Below, piece by piece: positions 1 through 10,161 of a DNA stretch of 64,000 bases. Each line of letters opens with the position of its first letter. Within the stretch, counting starts at the first letter, position 1. Location: positions 2,356,001-2,420,000 of the forward strand of contig NZ_AP019307.1 of the NCBI RefSeq assembly GCF_003945325.1. Reading direction: 5' to 3'. The stretch is from Nocardioides baekrokdamisoli. GTDB lineage: Bacteria; Actinomycetota; Actinomycetes; Propionibacteriales; Nocardioidaceae. The position numbers were made by a program, and so were the translations under genes. The notes beneath the pieces were generated by a model, which saw only the letters and a program-made list of their open reading frames with translations, was not told the origin of the DNA and made no database searches.

Positions 1-488
1 CGGACGCGGAATCGCATCTGCACGCGGCCGGCGGGACCCCGATCGTCATCGACGCCGACGCACTCGTTCACCTTCCCGGCGCAGCCCCGGCCGATGCCGT
101 ACTCACACCGCACGCCGGCGAGTTGGCGACGATGCTGGGCGTGAGCCGGGACGAGATCGAGGCGCGGCCGCTGCACCACGTCCGTCAGGCTGCGGAGGCG
201 TACGACGCCGTCGTGTTGCTCAAGGGGCGGCGGACCCTGATCGCGCGTCCGGACGGTCGGGTGCGCGTGAACACCACGGGTACGCCCTGGCTGGCGACGG
301 CGGGCTCCGGCGACGTGCTCGCGGGCCTGATCGGGTCGCTTCTGGCGACGGGAATGTCGGGATTCGACGCTGCCAGCGTGGGTGCCTGGTTGCACGGCCG
401 GGCCGCCCAAGCATGCGGCGACGGCCCGCTCGTCGCCGGGATGCTCCCCGACGCGATCCGGGCCGTGGTGGAAGACTTGTTCGCATGA
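1..488 (+). CDS. nnrD: ADP-dependent NAD(P)H-hydrate dehydratase, C-terminal part (gene starts before the window)
   Basis: Carbohydrate-kinase-fold enzyme that dehydrates the damaged cofactor NAD(P)HX back to NAD(P)H, using ADP in the bacterial family. The open frame runs from base 3, so the 5' end lies outside the window; the gene may be the usual NnrE-NnrD fusion, but the epimerase half is not visible. Seen: DADAL, the conserved LTPHAGE segment near base 100, and the nucleotide/catalytic loop GSGDVLAG near base 305 with its catalytic Asp. The stop overlaps the start of alr by ATGA, so the two are probably translationally coupled; nnrD-alr adjacency is common in actinobacteria. Confidence 0.93.
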   Translation, partial: DAESHLHAAGGTPIVIDADALVHLPGAAPADAVLTPHAGELATMLGVSRDEIEARPLHHVRQAAEAYDAVVLLKGRRTLIARPDGRVRVNTTGTPWLATAGSGDVLAGLIGSLLATGMSGFDAASVGAWLHGRAAQACGDGPLVAGMLPDAIRAVVEDLFA

Positions 489-1618
489 CCCGCGCCGAGA
501 TCGTCGTCGACCTCGCCGCGATCCGGGACAACGTACGCACCATCGCGGCCTTCACCGGGACGCCGGTCATGCACGTCGTCAAGGCCAACGGGTACGGCCA
601 CGGGCTGCTCGAGAGCGCCCGCGCAGGCCGTGCCGGCGGTGCCACGTGGCTCGGCGTCGCCGGTGTCGAGGAAGCACTCGCGCTGCGTGCGGGCGGCGAC
701 AGCGGACCGATCCTGGCGTGGTTGATCACGGCGTCCGACGATGTCGCCGCAGCGATCGGGGCAGGCGTTGATGTCGCTGCCTACACGGTCGCGGACCTCG
801 ATCGGATCGCGGAGACTGGACTGACAGCCCGCGTCCAGCTCAAGCTCGACACCGGCCTCACTCGCGGAGGTGCCTCGCGTCCCGACTGGACGGCGCTGTT
901 CGAGCGGGCGAGGGCAGGTGAGCTCGACGGCTCCTGGAAGATCACCGGGATCTGGTCGCACTTCGTGGCCAGCGAGGAGCCTGACGAGACGATCAACGAC
1001 GAGCAGGAGAAGGTCTTCCGCGAGGGCGTCGACGAGGCCCGGGCGGCAGGTCTGGCTCCTGAGGTGATCCACCTGGCCAACTCCGCCGGGGCCCTGCTGC
1101 GTCCCAGTAGCCGGTTCGATCTGGTCCGGATCGGGATCGCCTCGTACGGTCTGGAGCCTGCGCGCGGTGTCAGCCCGATCCCGCTTCGACCGGCCATGCG
1201 CGTGGTCGCCGAGGTCGCGCTGGTCAAGGACGTCCCTGCAGGGCAGGGCGTCTCGTACAACCACCGATGGGTGGCGCCCGCCGACACGCGGGTCGCGCTG
1301 GTCCCGGTCGGGTACGCCGACGGCATCCCGCGCGCTGCGAGCAATCGCGCAGACGTCGCCATCTACGGGGGCTACCGGGCGCCGATTCGAGGCACGATCT
1401 GCATGGATCAGTTCGTCGTGGACGTATTCGGCGAGCCAACGATTCTTGTCGGTGACGAAGTCGTTCTGTGGGGCGATCCGGAGCAAGGGGTGCCCTCGGC
1501 CCAGGACTGGGCCGAAGCGGCTGGCACGATCTCGTATGAAGTTGTGACGCGCATCGGCGGACGGTTGTCGAGGCGCTATGAGGATCTGGGGGGAGACAGT
1601 CGTGAGGAACTCGCATGA
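485..1618 (+). CDS. alr: Alanine racemase
   Basis: PLP enzyme interconverting L- and D-alanine for peptidoglycan. Residues 34-42 carry VVKANGYGHG, whose Lys forms the Schiff base with PLP; the C-terminal beta domain has YADGIPR and GTICMDQFVVD. Length is 377 residues, normal for the family. The start chosen is ATG 485, overlapping the nnrD stop; an upstream in-frame ATG at 413 would only add 24 residues that lie inside nnrD and do not look like Alr. The stop again overlaps the next ATG by four bases. Confidence 0.96.
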   Translation: MTRAEIVVDLAAIRDNVRTIAAFTGTPVMHVVKANGYGHGLLESARAGRAGGATWLGVAGVEEALALRAGGDSGPILAWLITASDDVAAAIGAGVDVAAYTVADLDRIAETGLTARVQLKLDTGLTRGGASRPDWTALFERARAGELDGSWKITGIWSHFVASEEPDETINDEQEKVFREGVDEARAAGLAPEVIHLANSAGALLRPSSRFDLVRIGIASYGLEPARGVSPIPLRPAMRVVAEVALVKDVPAGQGVSYNHRWVAPADTRVALVPVGYADGIPRAASNRADVAIYGGYRAPIRGTICMDQFVVDVFGEPTILVGDEVVLWGDPEQGVPSAQDWAEAAGTISYEVVTRIGGRLSRRYEDLGGDSREELA

Positions 1619-2658
1619 GTAGGACACGCACCACGGCGTGGAGCGTGGCGGGTGTCGCCGCGGCTGCGGCAGCAGGCGCCGGCGTACGCGCGGGGATCCG
1701 GGGCCGCCGTCGCCGGCAGTCGGTCGACGTCCCGCTCGATGGCACCGCTCTGGGCACCCTCCACTCCCGTGCGCGGACGGTCGTTGCCAGCGACGGTGTC
1801 CCGCTGCATGTCGAGGTGGACGAGGCGGACAGCGAGATCACCCTGGTCTTCATCCACGGCTACTGCCTCAACCTGGACTGCTGGCACTTCCAGCGCGCGG
1901 CGTACCGCGGACTTGTCCGGAGCGTGTTCTACGACCAGCGCAGCCACGGACGCAGCGGCCGATCGAGCGCGACCGGTACCACGATTGATCAGCTCGGCCG
2001 TGACCTGCTCGACGTGCTCCATGCGGTCGTTCCCGAGGGCCCGATCGTCCTGGTCGGACACTCGATGGGTGGCATGACGATCATCGCCCTGGCCGAGCAG
2101 CACCCGGAGTTGTTCGGCGATCGCATCGTCGGCGTCGGGCTGGTCTCGACCACCGCCGGCGGCCTGGACCCGGCGAAGTTGCTGCTGCCGATGGTGCCGA
2201 TGCGACTGAGCCGACCGCTGTCGAACTCGGCGGTCAAGACCTTGGCTGTCGGGCACAAGGCGGTCGATGGTGCCCGTCGTCTCGGTCGCAACCTCGCCGT
2301 CGCGATGACCGACCTGTTCGCCTTCGGCGATGAGGTGCCGGCGGAGTTCGTCGCCTTCGTCGACGAGATGCTGTCAGCCACGTCGTTCTCGGTGATCGCG
2401 GACTTCTTCCCGACGTTCCGGACGCTCGACAAGTTCGACGCGCTCGGCCCCCTCGCGAAGGTGCCGACCACGATCATCTGTGGCACCGGTGATCGGCTCA
2501 CGTCGGTCGGCCACAGCCGCAAGCTTGAGTCGCGCATCCCCCGCTCCGTACTCATCGAGTGCCCGGGAGCCGGTCACATGGTGATCATGGAGCGGCATGG
2601 CCAGGTCAATGCCGCCCTCGATCAGTTGATCGCGTCGGCTTCACGTTCCCGCGCCTGA
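1615..2658 (+). CDS. Alpha/beta hydrolase, membrane-anchored
   Basis: 347-residue hydrolase with an N-terminal Ala-rich hydrophobic stretch (residues about 9-25) followed by an Arg cluster, which looks like a signal anchor. Core features: FIHGYCLNLD near residue 78 (oxyanion HG), GHSMGG near residue 149 (nucleophile Ser), and a late GAGHMV supplying the His. The substrate is unknown. It is the third gene of the nnrD-alr-tsaE string and overlaps alr by ATGA. Hydrolases at this position are seen in other actinobacteria, but nothing in the sequence links it to wall or tRNA chemistry. Confidence 0.85.
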   Translation: MSRTRTTAWSVAGVAAAAAAGAGVRAGIRGRRRRQSVDVPLDGTALGTLHSRARTVVASDGVPLHVEVDEADSEITLVFIHGYCLNLDCWHFQRAAYRGLVRSVFYDQRSHGRSGRSSATGTTIDQLGRDLLDVLHAVVPEGPIVLVGHSMGGMTIIALAEQHPELFGDRIVGVGLVSTTAGGLDPAKLLLPMVPMRLSRPLSNSAVKTLAVGHKAVDGARRLGRNLAVAMTDLFAFGDEVPAEFVAFVDEMLSATSFSVIADFFPTFRTLDKFDALGPLAKVPTTIICGTGDRLTSVGHSRKLESRIPRSVLIECPGAGHMVIMERHGQVNAALDQLIASASRSRA

Positions 2659-2659
2659 C

Positions 2660-3565
2660 GTGCTCACCGTCCGCACCGCGGGCGTCGAGGACGCCGCCCA
2701 GATCCATCAGGTCGTGATCGCCGCCTTTGCGGCACGGCCCCGCCTTGATCCACCGGCGGACGCGCTCTCCGAGACGCCGGAGTCACTCGCGATGGCCCTC
2801 GCCGCTCACGGTGGAGTCCTGGCCCTGGTCGACGGCCATCCCGCAGGCGCGTTGATCCTCGACCCCGTGGGACGCACGCTGTTCCTGCGCCGCGTGGCCG
2901 TCTCTCCGTCGGCGCAGGGCCACGGGGTTGCCGCCGCCATGCTCTTCCACGTTCTTCGTACCGCGACCGCCGACATCGATGACGTCGCCGTCCTCGCCCG
3001 TGAGGAACTGCCCTCCACGGTGGCCTTCTGGGAGCACGAAGGCTTCGTCGAGGTCGGACGCCGGTCGCCGTTGATCGAGTTGCGGCGTTCGGCACGCGCG
3101 GAGTCCGCCGTCGCTGAGGACGCGGACGAGATGCGGGGGATTGGCAAGCGCATCGGTCGTCAGCTCAGGGCCGGCGACCTGCTGATCCTCACCGGCGAAC
3201 TCGGTGCAGGGAAGACCACGATCACCCAGGGCATCGCCGAGGGCCTCGGCGTACGCGGTCCCGTCACGTCGCCCACGTTCGTACTCGCACGTGTGCACCC
3301 GTCCCTGGTCGGCGGCCCGCCGCTGGTGCACGTGGATGCCTATCGGTTGGGTTCGCTTGATGAGCTCGACGACCTCGATCTCGACACCGACCTCGACCTG
3401 GCCGTGACGATCGTCGAATGGGGCCACGGCGTCGCCGAGGGCCTGTCCGAGTCGCGTCTGGACGTACGCATCACCCGCGCCGTGGCCGATGAGGTGGGGG
3501 AGACGCGTCGCGTGGACGTGACCGGCACCGGCCCGCGCTGGCGCGAACGACCGCCGCAGATCTGA
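2660..3565 (+). CDS. tsaE: GNAT acetyltransferase - TsaE fusion protein
   Basis: 301-residue two-domain protein. Residues 1-140 form a GNAT fold (RRVAVSPSAQGHGVAAAML is the acetyl-CoA loop, then FWEHEGFVEVG). Residues 145-301 are TsaE, the ATPase of the t6A37 tRNA-modification complex, with Walker A GELGAGKTT, TSPTF, HVDAYRL and VEWG. TsaE works with TsaB and TsaD, both encoded just downstream. GTG start one base after the hydrolase stop. The GNAT part is extra: stand-alone TsaE is about 150 residues. It is distinct from the RimI encoded two genes later, so this operon has two GNAT domains. Whether the domain is active on a protein, an antibiotic or nothing cannot be told. Confidence 0.92.
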   Translation: MLTVRTAGVEDAAQIHQVVIAAFAARPRLDPPADALSETPESLAMALAAHGGVLALVDGHPAGALILDPVGRTLFLRRVAVSPSAQGHGVAAAMLFHVLRTATADIDDVAVLAREELPSTVAFWEHEGFVEVGRRSPLIELRRSARAESAVAEDADEMRGIGKRIGRQLRAGDLLILTGELGAGKTTITQGIAEGLGVRGPVTSPTFVLARVHPSLVGGPPLVHVDAYRLGSLDELDDLDLDTDLDLAVTIVEWGHGVAEGLSESRLDVRITRAVADEVGETRRVDVTGTGPRWRERPPQI

Positions 3566-3624
3566 GGCCCAGGGAAGGTCTCGGGGTTGGGCACCCAACC
3601 CCGAGACCCTCCCTGGACCCCAGA
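3561..3624 (+). terminator. Long hairpin starting in the tsaE stop codon
   Basis: Bases 3569-3591 and 3594-3616 are inverted copies with one mismatch in 23, separated by two bases; a further seven-base pairing (3561-3567 with 3618-3624) extends the stem into the tsaE stop codon. No T-run follows. Position inside the operon, 26 bases before the tsaB start, suggests attenuation, processing or partial termination rather than a simple end of transcript. Confidence 0.7.
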
Positions 3625-3641
3625 CACGCGAGACTGGTGCC

Positions 3642-4271
3642 GTGAAGCTTCTCGCCCTCGACACCGCCACACCCTTCGTGGTCGTGGCGGCGTACGACGG
3701 TGACCGAGGTTTCGAGCGGGTGTGCGAGACGCCGATGAAGCACGGCGAACAGGTCGCACCGCTCATCCAGCAGGTGCTGGCGGACGCCGGCTGGTCACCT
3801 GCGGATCTGACCGGGATCGTGGTCGGTGTCGGTCCCGGCCCGTTCACGGGACTCCGGGTCGGCCTGGTCACCGCGCGGACGATGGGTTTCGCCCTCGACA
3901 TCCCGGTGCACGGCCTGTGCACCTTGGATGCCTTCGCGATCGACGCGGGCATCGACGAGCCGTTCACCGTGGTGACCGACGCACGCCGCCGCGAGGTCTA
4001 TCTGGCCACCTACGAAGCGGCAGAGCCGCGACGGAGCGTTCGCAGGACCTCCGGTCCTGAGGTCGTACGCCCCGCCGAAGCTGTCACGGTCGGGACGGTG
4101 GTGGGCCCAGGCACCGAGCTCTACCCCGACACGTTCGGCGACGCACGAGGACCGATGCGGCCTTCGGCGATCACGATGGCTCGTGCCGTCGCTGAGAACC
4201 TGGTCGAGGTACTGCCGCCGGAGCCGCTCTACCTGCGTCGCCCCGACGCCGTCGAAATGGCGAGCCGATGA
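3642..4271 (+). CDS. tsaB: tRNA threonylcarbamoyladenosine biosynthesis protein TsaB
   Basis: 209-residue ASKHA-fold scaffold of the t6A machinery; it dimerises with TsaD and recruits TsaE. Seen: LLALDTATPF at the N terminus and GVGPGPFTGLRVGL near residue 65, both hallmark TsaB segments. GTG start, separated from tsaE by the large hairpin at 3561-3624, so its expression may be set partly by read-through. The stop overlaps the rimI start (ATGA). Confidence 0.95.
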   Translation: MKLLALDTATPFVVVAAYDGDRGFERVCETPMKHGEQVAPLIQQVLADAGWSPADLTGIVVGVGPGPFTGLRVGLVTARTMGFALDIPVHGLCTLDAFAIDAGIDEPFTVVTDARRREVYLATYEAAEPRRSVRRTSGPEVVRPAEAVTVGTVVGPGTELYPDTFGDARGPMRPSAITMARAVAENLVEVLPPEPLYLRRPDAVEMASR

Positions 4272-4699
4272 CGCGGCTGGCGCTTCCCGATGACCTGCCG
4301 CTGGTGGCCGCTCTCGAGGTCGAGTCGCTTCCTGCGGACGCCTGGTCGTCTGACTACCTCGGCCGCGCGATCGCAGGCGAACTGCCGACGATCGAGGTCT
4401 GGGTCAGCGAGGACCTGACTGCATATGCCGTGGTGTCGGTGCTCTACGACGTCACCGAACTCCAGCGGCTCGGTGTCCGACAGGACGCTCGACGATCCGG
4501 TGCGGCGACGCGTCTCGTACGCGACCTGGCTGCTGATCTGGCAGCGCGCGACGTCGAACGCATGGTGCTCGAGGTACGGGTCGACAACATCGGGGCACGG
4601 GCCTTCTACGACCGCCTCGGCTTCCGCGAACTCTCGCAGCGGGCCGGCTACTACGCCGACGGCACCGACGCGTACGTCCTGGAATGGGTGATCCGATGA
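4268..4699 (+). CDS. rimI: Ribosomal protein S18-alanine N-acetyltransferase
   Basis: 143-residue single-domain GNAT. Seen: [19 protein letters not shown] (acetyl-CoA pyrophosphate loop) and [17 protein letters not shown], the pattern shared by RimI proteins. The tsaB-rimI-tsaD order is the usual actinobacterial arrangement, which supports the RimI name over a generic GNAT. Four-base overlaps on both sides indicate coupled translation. Confidence 0.9.
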   Translation: MTRLALPDDLPLVAALEVESLPADAWSSDYLGRAIAGELPTIEVWVSEDLTAYAVVSVLYDVTELQRLGVRQDARRSGAATRLVRDLAADLAARDVERMVLEVRVDNIGARAFYDRLGFRELSQRAGYYADGTDAYVLEWVIR

Positions 4700-5739
4700 G
4701 CGAGCCCTTGGTCCTCGGTATCGAGACCTCGTGCGACGAGACGGGGGTCGGCATCGTCCGCGGCAACACGTTGCTCGCCGACGCCGTCGCCAGCAGCGTC
4801 ACCGAGCACGAGCGCTTCGGTGGCGTGGTGCCTGAGGTGGCCAGTCGTGCTCACCTCGAGGCGATGGTTCCGACCATCCAGCGGGCCTGCGAGACGGCCG
4901 GCGTCACGCTCAAGGACGTCGACGCGATCGCCGTGACCGCCGGCCCCGGGCTGGCCGGCGCCCTGCTGGTCGGTGTGGCCAGCGCGAAGGCTCTGGCGCT
5001 GTCGCTCGACAAACCTCTCTACGGGGTCAACCATCTCGCCGCGCACGTCGCGGTGGACCAGTTGCAGCACGGCCCCTTGCCCGAGCCGTGTCTGGCCCTG
5101 TTGGTGAGCGGCGGGCACTCGAGCCTGCTCAGGGTCACCGACATCACCACCGGGGTGGACCCGCTGGGTGCGACCATCGACGACGCCGCCGGCGAGGCCT
5201 TCGACAAGGTCGCCAGATTGCTGGGGCTGGGATTCCCGGGCGGGCCGGCGATCGACCGGACGGCCGCCTCGGGCAATAGCGTCGCGATCGACTTCCCGCG
5301 GGGTCTGACCTCGAGGAAGGACATCGAACGGCATCGCTTCGACTTCTCCTTCAGCGGCCTCAAGACGGCGGTCGCGCGCTGGATCGAAGCCCGCGAGCGA
5401 GCCGGCGAATCGGTGCCGGTCGCGGATGTCGCAGCGTCGTTCCAGGAGGCCGTGGCTGACGTGCTCGTACGCAAGGCCCTCGATGCTGCGACCAGCGAGG
5501 GCATCGACTCGATCGTCCTGGGCGGCGGAGTCGCAGCGAACAGTCGACTGCGCGCGATGCTCGAGGAGCGGGCCACTGCGGTGGGCGTCCGGGTACGCGT
5601 CCCGCGCCCCGGTCTGTGCACCGACAACGGTGCGATGGTGGCTGCGCTGGGCTCCGAGATGGTGTCCCGAGGCCGCGCACCCAGTGCGCTGGACATCCCG
5701 GCCGACTCGAGTCAACCGGTCACCCACGTTCTCTGGTGA
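4696..5739 (+). CDS. tsaD: tRNA N6-adenosine threonylcarbamoyltransferase TsaD
   Basis: 347-residue ASKHA metalloprotein that transfers threonylcarbamoyl from TC-AMP to A37 of ANN-decoding tRNAs. Seen: [11 protein letters not shown] at the N terminus, VNHLAAHVA (metal-binding HxxxH) near residue 112, and the late [11 protein letters not shown]. The start is ATG 4696, overlapping the rimI stop; ATG 4684 is in frame but lies inside rimI. Last gene of the operon. Confidence 0.96.
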   Translation: MSEPLVLGIETSCDETGVGIVRGNTLLADAVASSVTEHERFGGVVPEVASRAHLEAMVPTIQRACETAGVTLKDVDAIAVTAGPGLAGALLVGVASAKALALSLDKPLYGVNHLAAHVAVDQLQHGPLPEPCLALLVSGGHSSLLRVTDITTGVDPLGATIDDAAGEAFDKVARLLGLGFPGGPAIDRTAASGNSVAIDFPRGLTSRKDIERHRFDFSFSGLKTAVARWIEARERAGESVPVADVAASFQEAVADVLVRKALDAATSEGIDSIVLGGGVAANSRLRAMLEERATAVGVRVRVPRPGLCTDNGAMVAALGSEMVSRGRAPSALDIPADSSQPVTHVLW

Positions 5740-5876
5740 GACGGTCGTCGTCGACGGGTAGTTCTTAGGGGCCATGCGGTCGTGACGCGGGCGCGGACGC
5801 TGCCGAACGCGGTTCAAACCTAAGTTCGGATGCGGGGAACAGTCCCTTTCTCGGGGGTCTGGCAAGGGGAAAGAAA

Positions 5877-6740
5877 ATGAAAATGGTCGTCAGGGCCGTG
5901 GCCGCAATGTCGGTCACCGCCGCAGTGTGTGTGGTTTCGCCGGCTGCGCAGGCGATCGGATCCGTGAACGGCGGATCCTCAGCGTGTGGCTACAACATCA
6001 TCAACTCGCGTTTGTACAAGTGCACGTTCGACGACGAGTTCAACTCGACGAAGCTCGACACCAGCAAGTGGGTTGTCAGCACCGGGTTCGTGACCGGCGA
6101 CGCATCTGCGTACGCCTGCACCGTCAATGACCCGCGGTACATCAACGTGAGCGGCGGGTCGTTGCACCTGACCGCTGCGCAGGTGAGCACGCCGGTCCCG
6201 TGCAACGGCTACCCGGCCTCCAACTACGAGGCTCCGACGGTGTCGACCTGGCACTTGTTCAGCCAGCAGTACGGCCACTACGAGATCAAGATGCGTACGA
6301 CGGCCACCACCGCTCCGGGACTCCAGGAGTCGGTGTGGATGTGGCCGGACGACCGCTACAGCGCCGTGAACTGGCCAGTCAGCGGTGAGATCGATGTCGC
6401 GGAGACGTACTCGAACTACCCGGGTCTCGCGATCCCGTACCTGCACTACTCGGCCACCGACAACGGTGGTGCTGTCCCGGGCACGAACACGGCCTGGAAC
6501 TGCAACGCGCAGCGCGGTGTCTGGAACACCTACACCGTGGACTGGACCGCGACGTCCATCACAGTCGGCATCAATGGCACGACCTGCCTGGTGAACACCT
6601 CCGCCGACCCGGCCTTCCAGAAGCGCTACATCATGGCGATCTCGCAGGCGCTCGGTTCCGGCACCGATGCACTTACCTCGGGGACGCCGCTTCCGGCCAC
6701 CACGGACGTCGACTACGTCCGGGTCTGGGCGCCGATGTAA
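5877..6740 (+). CDS. Secreted glycoside hydrolase family 16-like protein
   Basis: 287 residues with a clear signal peptide (hydrophobic 5-20, cleavage near AQA). The mature part is a single jelly-roll domain without a carbohydrate-binding module. The GH16 active-site signature is present as GEIDVAE, giving the nucleophile Glu, the assisting Asp and the acid/base Glu; aromatic residues around it (VWMWPDD, WPVSG) fit a sugar cleft. Known GH16 enzymes cut beta-1,3- or beta-1,3/1,4-glucans, and that is the likely substrate class. A strong purine-rich ribosome site precedes ATG 5877. Transcribed alone, convergent with the next gene. Confidence 0.85.
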   Translation: MKMVVRAVAAMSVTAAVCVVSPAAQAIGSVNGGSSACGYNIINSRLYKCTFDDEFNSTKLDTSKWVVSTGFVTGDASAYACTVNDPRYINVSGGSLHLTAAQVSTPVPCNGYPASNYEAPTVSTWHLFSQQYGHYEIKMRTTATTAPGLQESVWMWPDDRYSAVNWPVSGEIDVAETYSNYPGLAIPYLHYSATDNGGAVPGTNTAWNCNAQRGVWNTYTVDWTATSITVGINGTTCLVNTSADPAFQKRYIMAISQALGSGTDALTSGTPLPATTDVDYVRVWAPM

Positions 6741-6778
6741 CAACCGGCGGGAGTAGGTCAGCTGGGAGACGGAATTCG

Positions 6779-7960
6779 TCAGAACGGTTCGACCAACCAA
6801 CAACTTCCACCATCGCGGACCCGAGTGAGGACAATCGTGCCCTCCTCGGGTCCGCTCAGTTGCAGGCGCTTGCGCAGCGTCTCGGGCACGATGTCGACGC
6901 CGCGCTTCTTGATGGTCAGTCGGCCGATGCCGCGTTCACGCAACGCAGCCTTCAGCTGCTTCTCGCGATAGGGCAGTTCCTCGATCACGCGGTACCCGCG
7001 GGCGAAGGGCGTACGGAAGGACGAGTCCGAGGTGACGTACGCGATCTGCGCATCGATCAGTCCGCCGCCGACACCGGCCGCGACCGCGGTCACCAGGCCT
7101 GCGCGGATCACAGCACCGTCGGGTTCGTAGAGATACTCGCCCACGTCGCGTACCAGGGACTCGTTGGTCGAGCCCGTCGGGACCGGATCGTCCTCATCGG
7201 TCAGGGTGGCGAGTCCGCCGTCGCCGAGCACGGTCGCCCGTCGGCGTACGGTCGCCAATCCGCCCGACCACAGCGCAGCCTCCTTCACCTCGCCGCGGTC
7301 GGAGACCCACTCGGCCTCCACGCCGTCCGGGATCAGGTCGTGCGGGATCCCCGGCGCGACCTTGACACAGGACGTCCGTCGCAGCAGGGACTCGACGAAG
7401 GGCCAGGGCGGTTCCCAGCCGTCGGCGTTGAACACGCGGCCGCGAGCGCCTCGTCGTGCGGGATCGGCAAAGGCGACCGAGAACGGAGAGGTGTCGACGG
7501 TGGTGGCGTCGGCGACCATCACGGCGCCCGCCAACCCGAGCGCGTCGAGGTTGGCTTGTGCGACCGCGACCCGGACGGGATCGAGGTCGACGCCGGCCAC
7601 GGTGATGCCCTGTTCGGCGGATGCGATCAGGTCGCCTCCGATGCTGCACCCCAAGTCGATCAGGGACTGGGTCACGAAGGCGTTCAGTCGTCCCGCGCGG
7701 TGCCGAGCGACCGCAAGACGAGTCGCCTGTTCAAGACCGTCGGGGGTGAAGTACATCCGGCCCGCCAGGTCGCCGAACTTCGCGACCGCCTTCTCTCGGA
7801 GCACGACCTGGGTCAGCGTCACTGCCACCTGTTCGGCGGAAGCCTCGCGGCGGAGCAGGTCGTGGGCCCGCAGATCCCCCTGAGTACGCACCTCGGCGGC
7901 CCGGACCAGCAACCGCTGCCCGGGCTCGGTGAGCAACCAGCCGAAGGTGTCGAGGTCCAT
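6779..7960 (-). CDS. Class I SAM-dependent methyltransferase with C-terminal THUMP-like domain
   Basis: 393 residues. N-terminal helical part, then a Rossmann methyltransferase: DLGCSIGGDLIASA (SAM motif I) and AGVDLDP, followed by FADPARR where N6-A or RNA methylases carry D/N-P-P-F/Y. The C-terminal about 80 residues (FRTPFARGYRVIEELPY onward, ending CWLVEPF) match the THUMP-like extension seen in an actinobacterial family. The substrate is unknown; nucleic acid is likely. The start chosen is ATG 7960, because an earlier ATG at 8038 would put 26 residues across a 22-base tandem repeat. Convergent with the GH16 gene, divergent from groES. Confidence 0.82.
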   Translation of the reverse strand: MDLDTFGWLLTEPGQRLLVRAAEVRTQGDLRAHDLLRREASAEQVAVTLTQVVLREKAVAKFGDLAGRMYFTPDGLEQATRLAVARHRAGRLNAFVTQSLIDLGCSIGGDLIASAEQGITVAGVDLDPVRVAVAQANLDALGLAGAVMVADATTVDTSPFSVAFADPARRGARGRVFNADGWEPPWPFVESLLRRTSCVKVAPGIPHDLIPDGVEAEWVSDRGEVKEAALWSGGLATVRRRATVLGDGGLATLTDEDDPVPTGSTNESLVRDVGEYLYEPDGAVIRAGLVTAVAAGVGGGLIDAQIAYVTSDSSFRTPFARGYRVIEELPYREKQLKAALRERGIGRLTIKKRGVDIVPETLRKRLQLSGPEEGTIVLTRVRDGGSCWLVEPF

Positions 7961-7978
7961 CCGCCCATCCTCGCAGCC

Positions 7979-8044
7979 CGCCGAAACTCGGCATCCGTCA
8001 CGCCGAAACCCGGCATCCGTCACGCCGAAACCCGACATCCGTCA
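7979..8044 (+). repeat. Three tandem 22-base repeats upstream of groES
   Basis: Copies at 7979-8000, 8001-8022 and 8023-8044, each beginning CGCCGAAAC and ending CATCCGTCA, with one or two differences per copy. They fill the gap between the methyltransferase start and the groES CIRCE operators. A 22-base period is about two DNA turns. The same period and the same CGCCGAAA start are seen at the clpX-valS junction. Confidence 0.9.
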
Positions 8045-8062
8045 GTTCGAGGACGTACGCCG

Positions 8063-8089
8063 CTGGCACTCGGTTTGGGTGAGTGCTAA
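8063..8089 (+). promoter_or_regulatory. CIRCE operator (HrcA site) of groESL
   Basis: CTGGCACTC, nine bases, GAGTGCTAA: seven of nine positions of the left arm and all nine of the right arm match the CIRCE consensus TTAGCACTC-N9-GAGTGCTAA. HrcA repression of groESL is therefore expected; hrcA is not in the window. Confidence 0.92.
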
Positions 8090-8096
8090 CGTCGCT

Positions 8097-8125
8097 GTTG
8101 GCACTCTCGACCGGAGTGTGCCAAC
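8097..8125 (+). promoter_or_regulatory. Second, degenerate CIRCE-like inverted repeat
   Basis: GTTGGCAC at 8097-8104 and GTGCCAAC at 8118-8125 form a perfect 8-base inverted repeat and share GGCACTC with the first site, but the spacing and right arm differ from CIRCE. It may be a second weak HrcA site or a structure in the 5' UTR. Lies 35 bases before the groES start. Confidence 0.55.
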
Positions 8126-8159
8126 ACCAGACATCTGATTCATATGAGGAGTCGGCATC

Positions 8160-10078
<1,919 letters not shown>

Positions 10079-10120
10079 CCTCTGAGGCTGGCGGACGACA
10101 AATCCGTAACTGCTAACAAC

Positions 10121-10161
10121 GACGAAATCCTGCCGCAACGAATGCGCGGCAGGATTTCGTC
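10121..10161 (+). terminator. groESL terminator abutting the next start codon
   Basis: Perfect 16-base arms (10121-10136 and 10146-10161) with a nine-base loop. The last stem base is immediately followed by the ATG of the ACT-GNAT gene at 10162, so the hairpin would hide any ribosome site of that gene in a read-through message. Confidence 0.85.

Noticed and set aside
7979..8044. CRISPR array
   Set aside because: The repeats are 22 bases, head to tail, with no spacers, and no cas genes are present.
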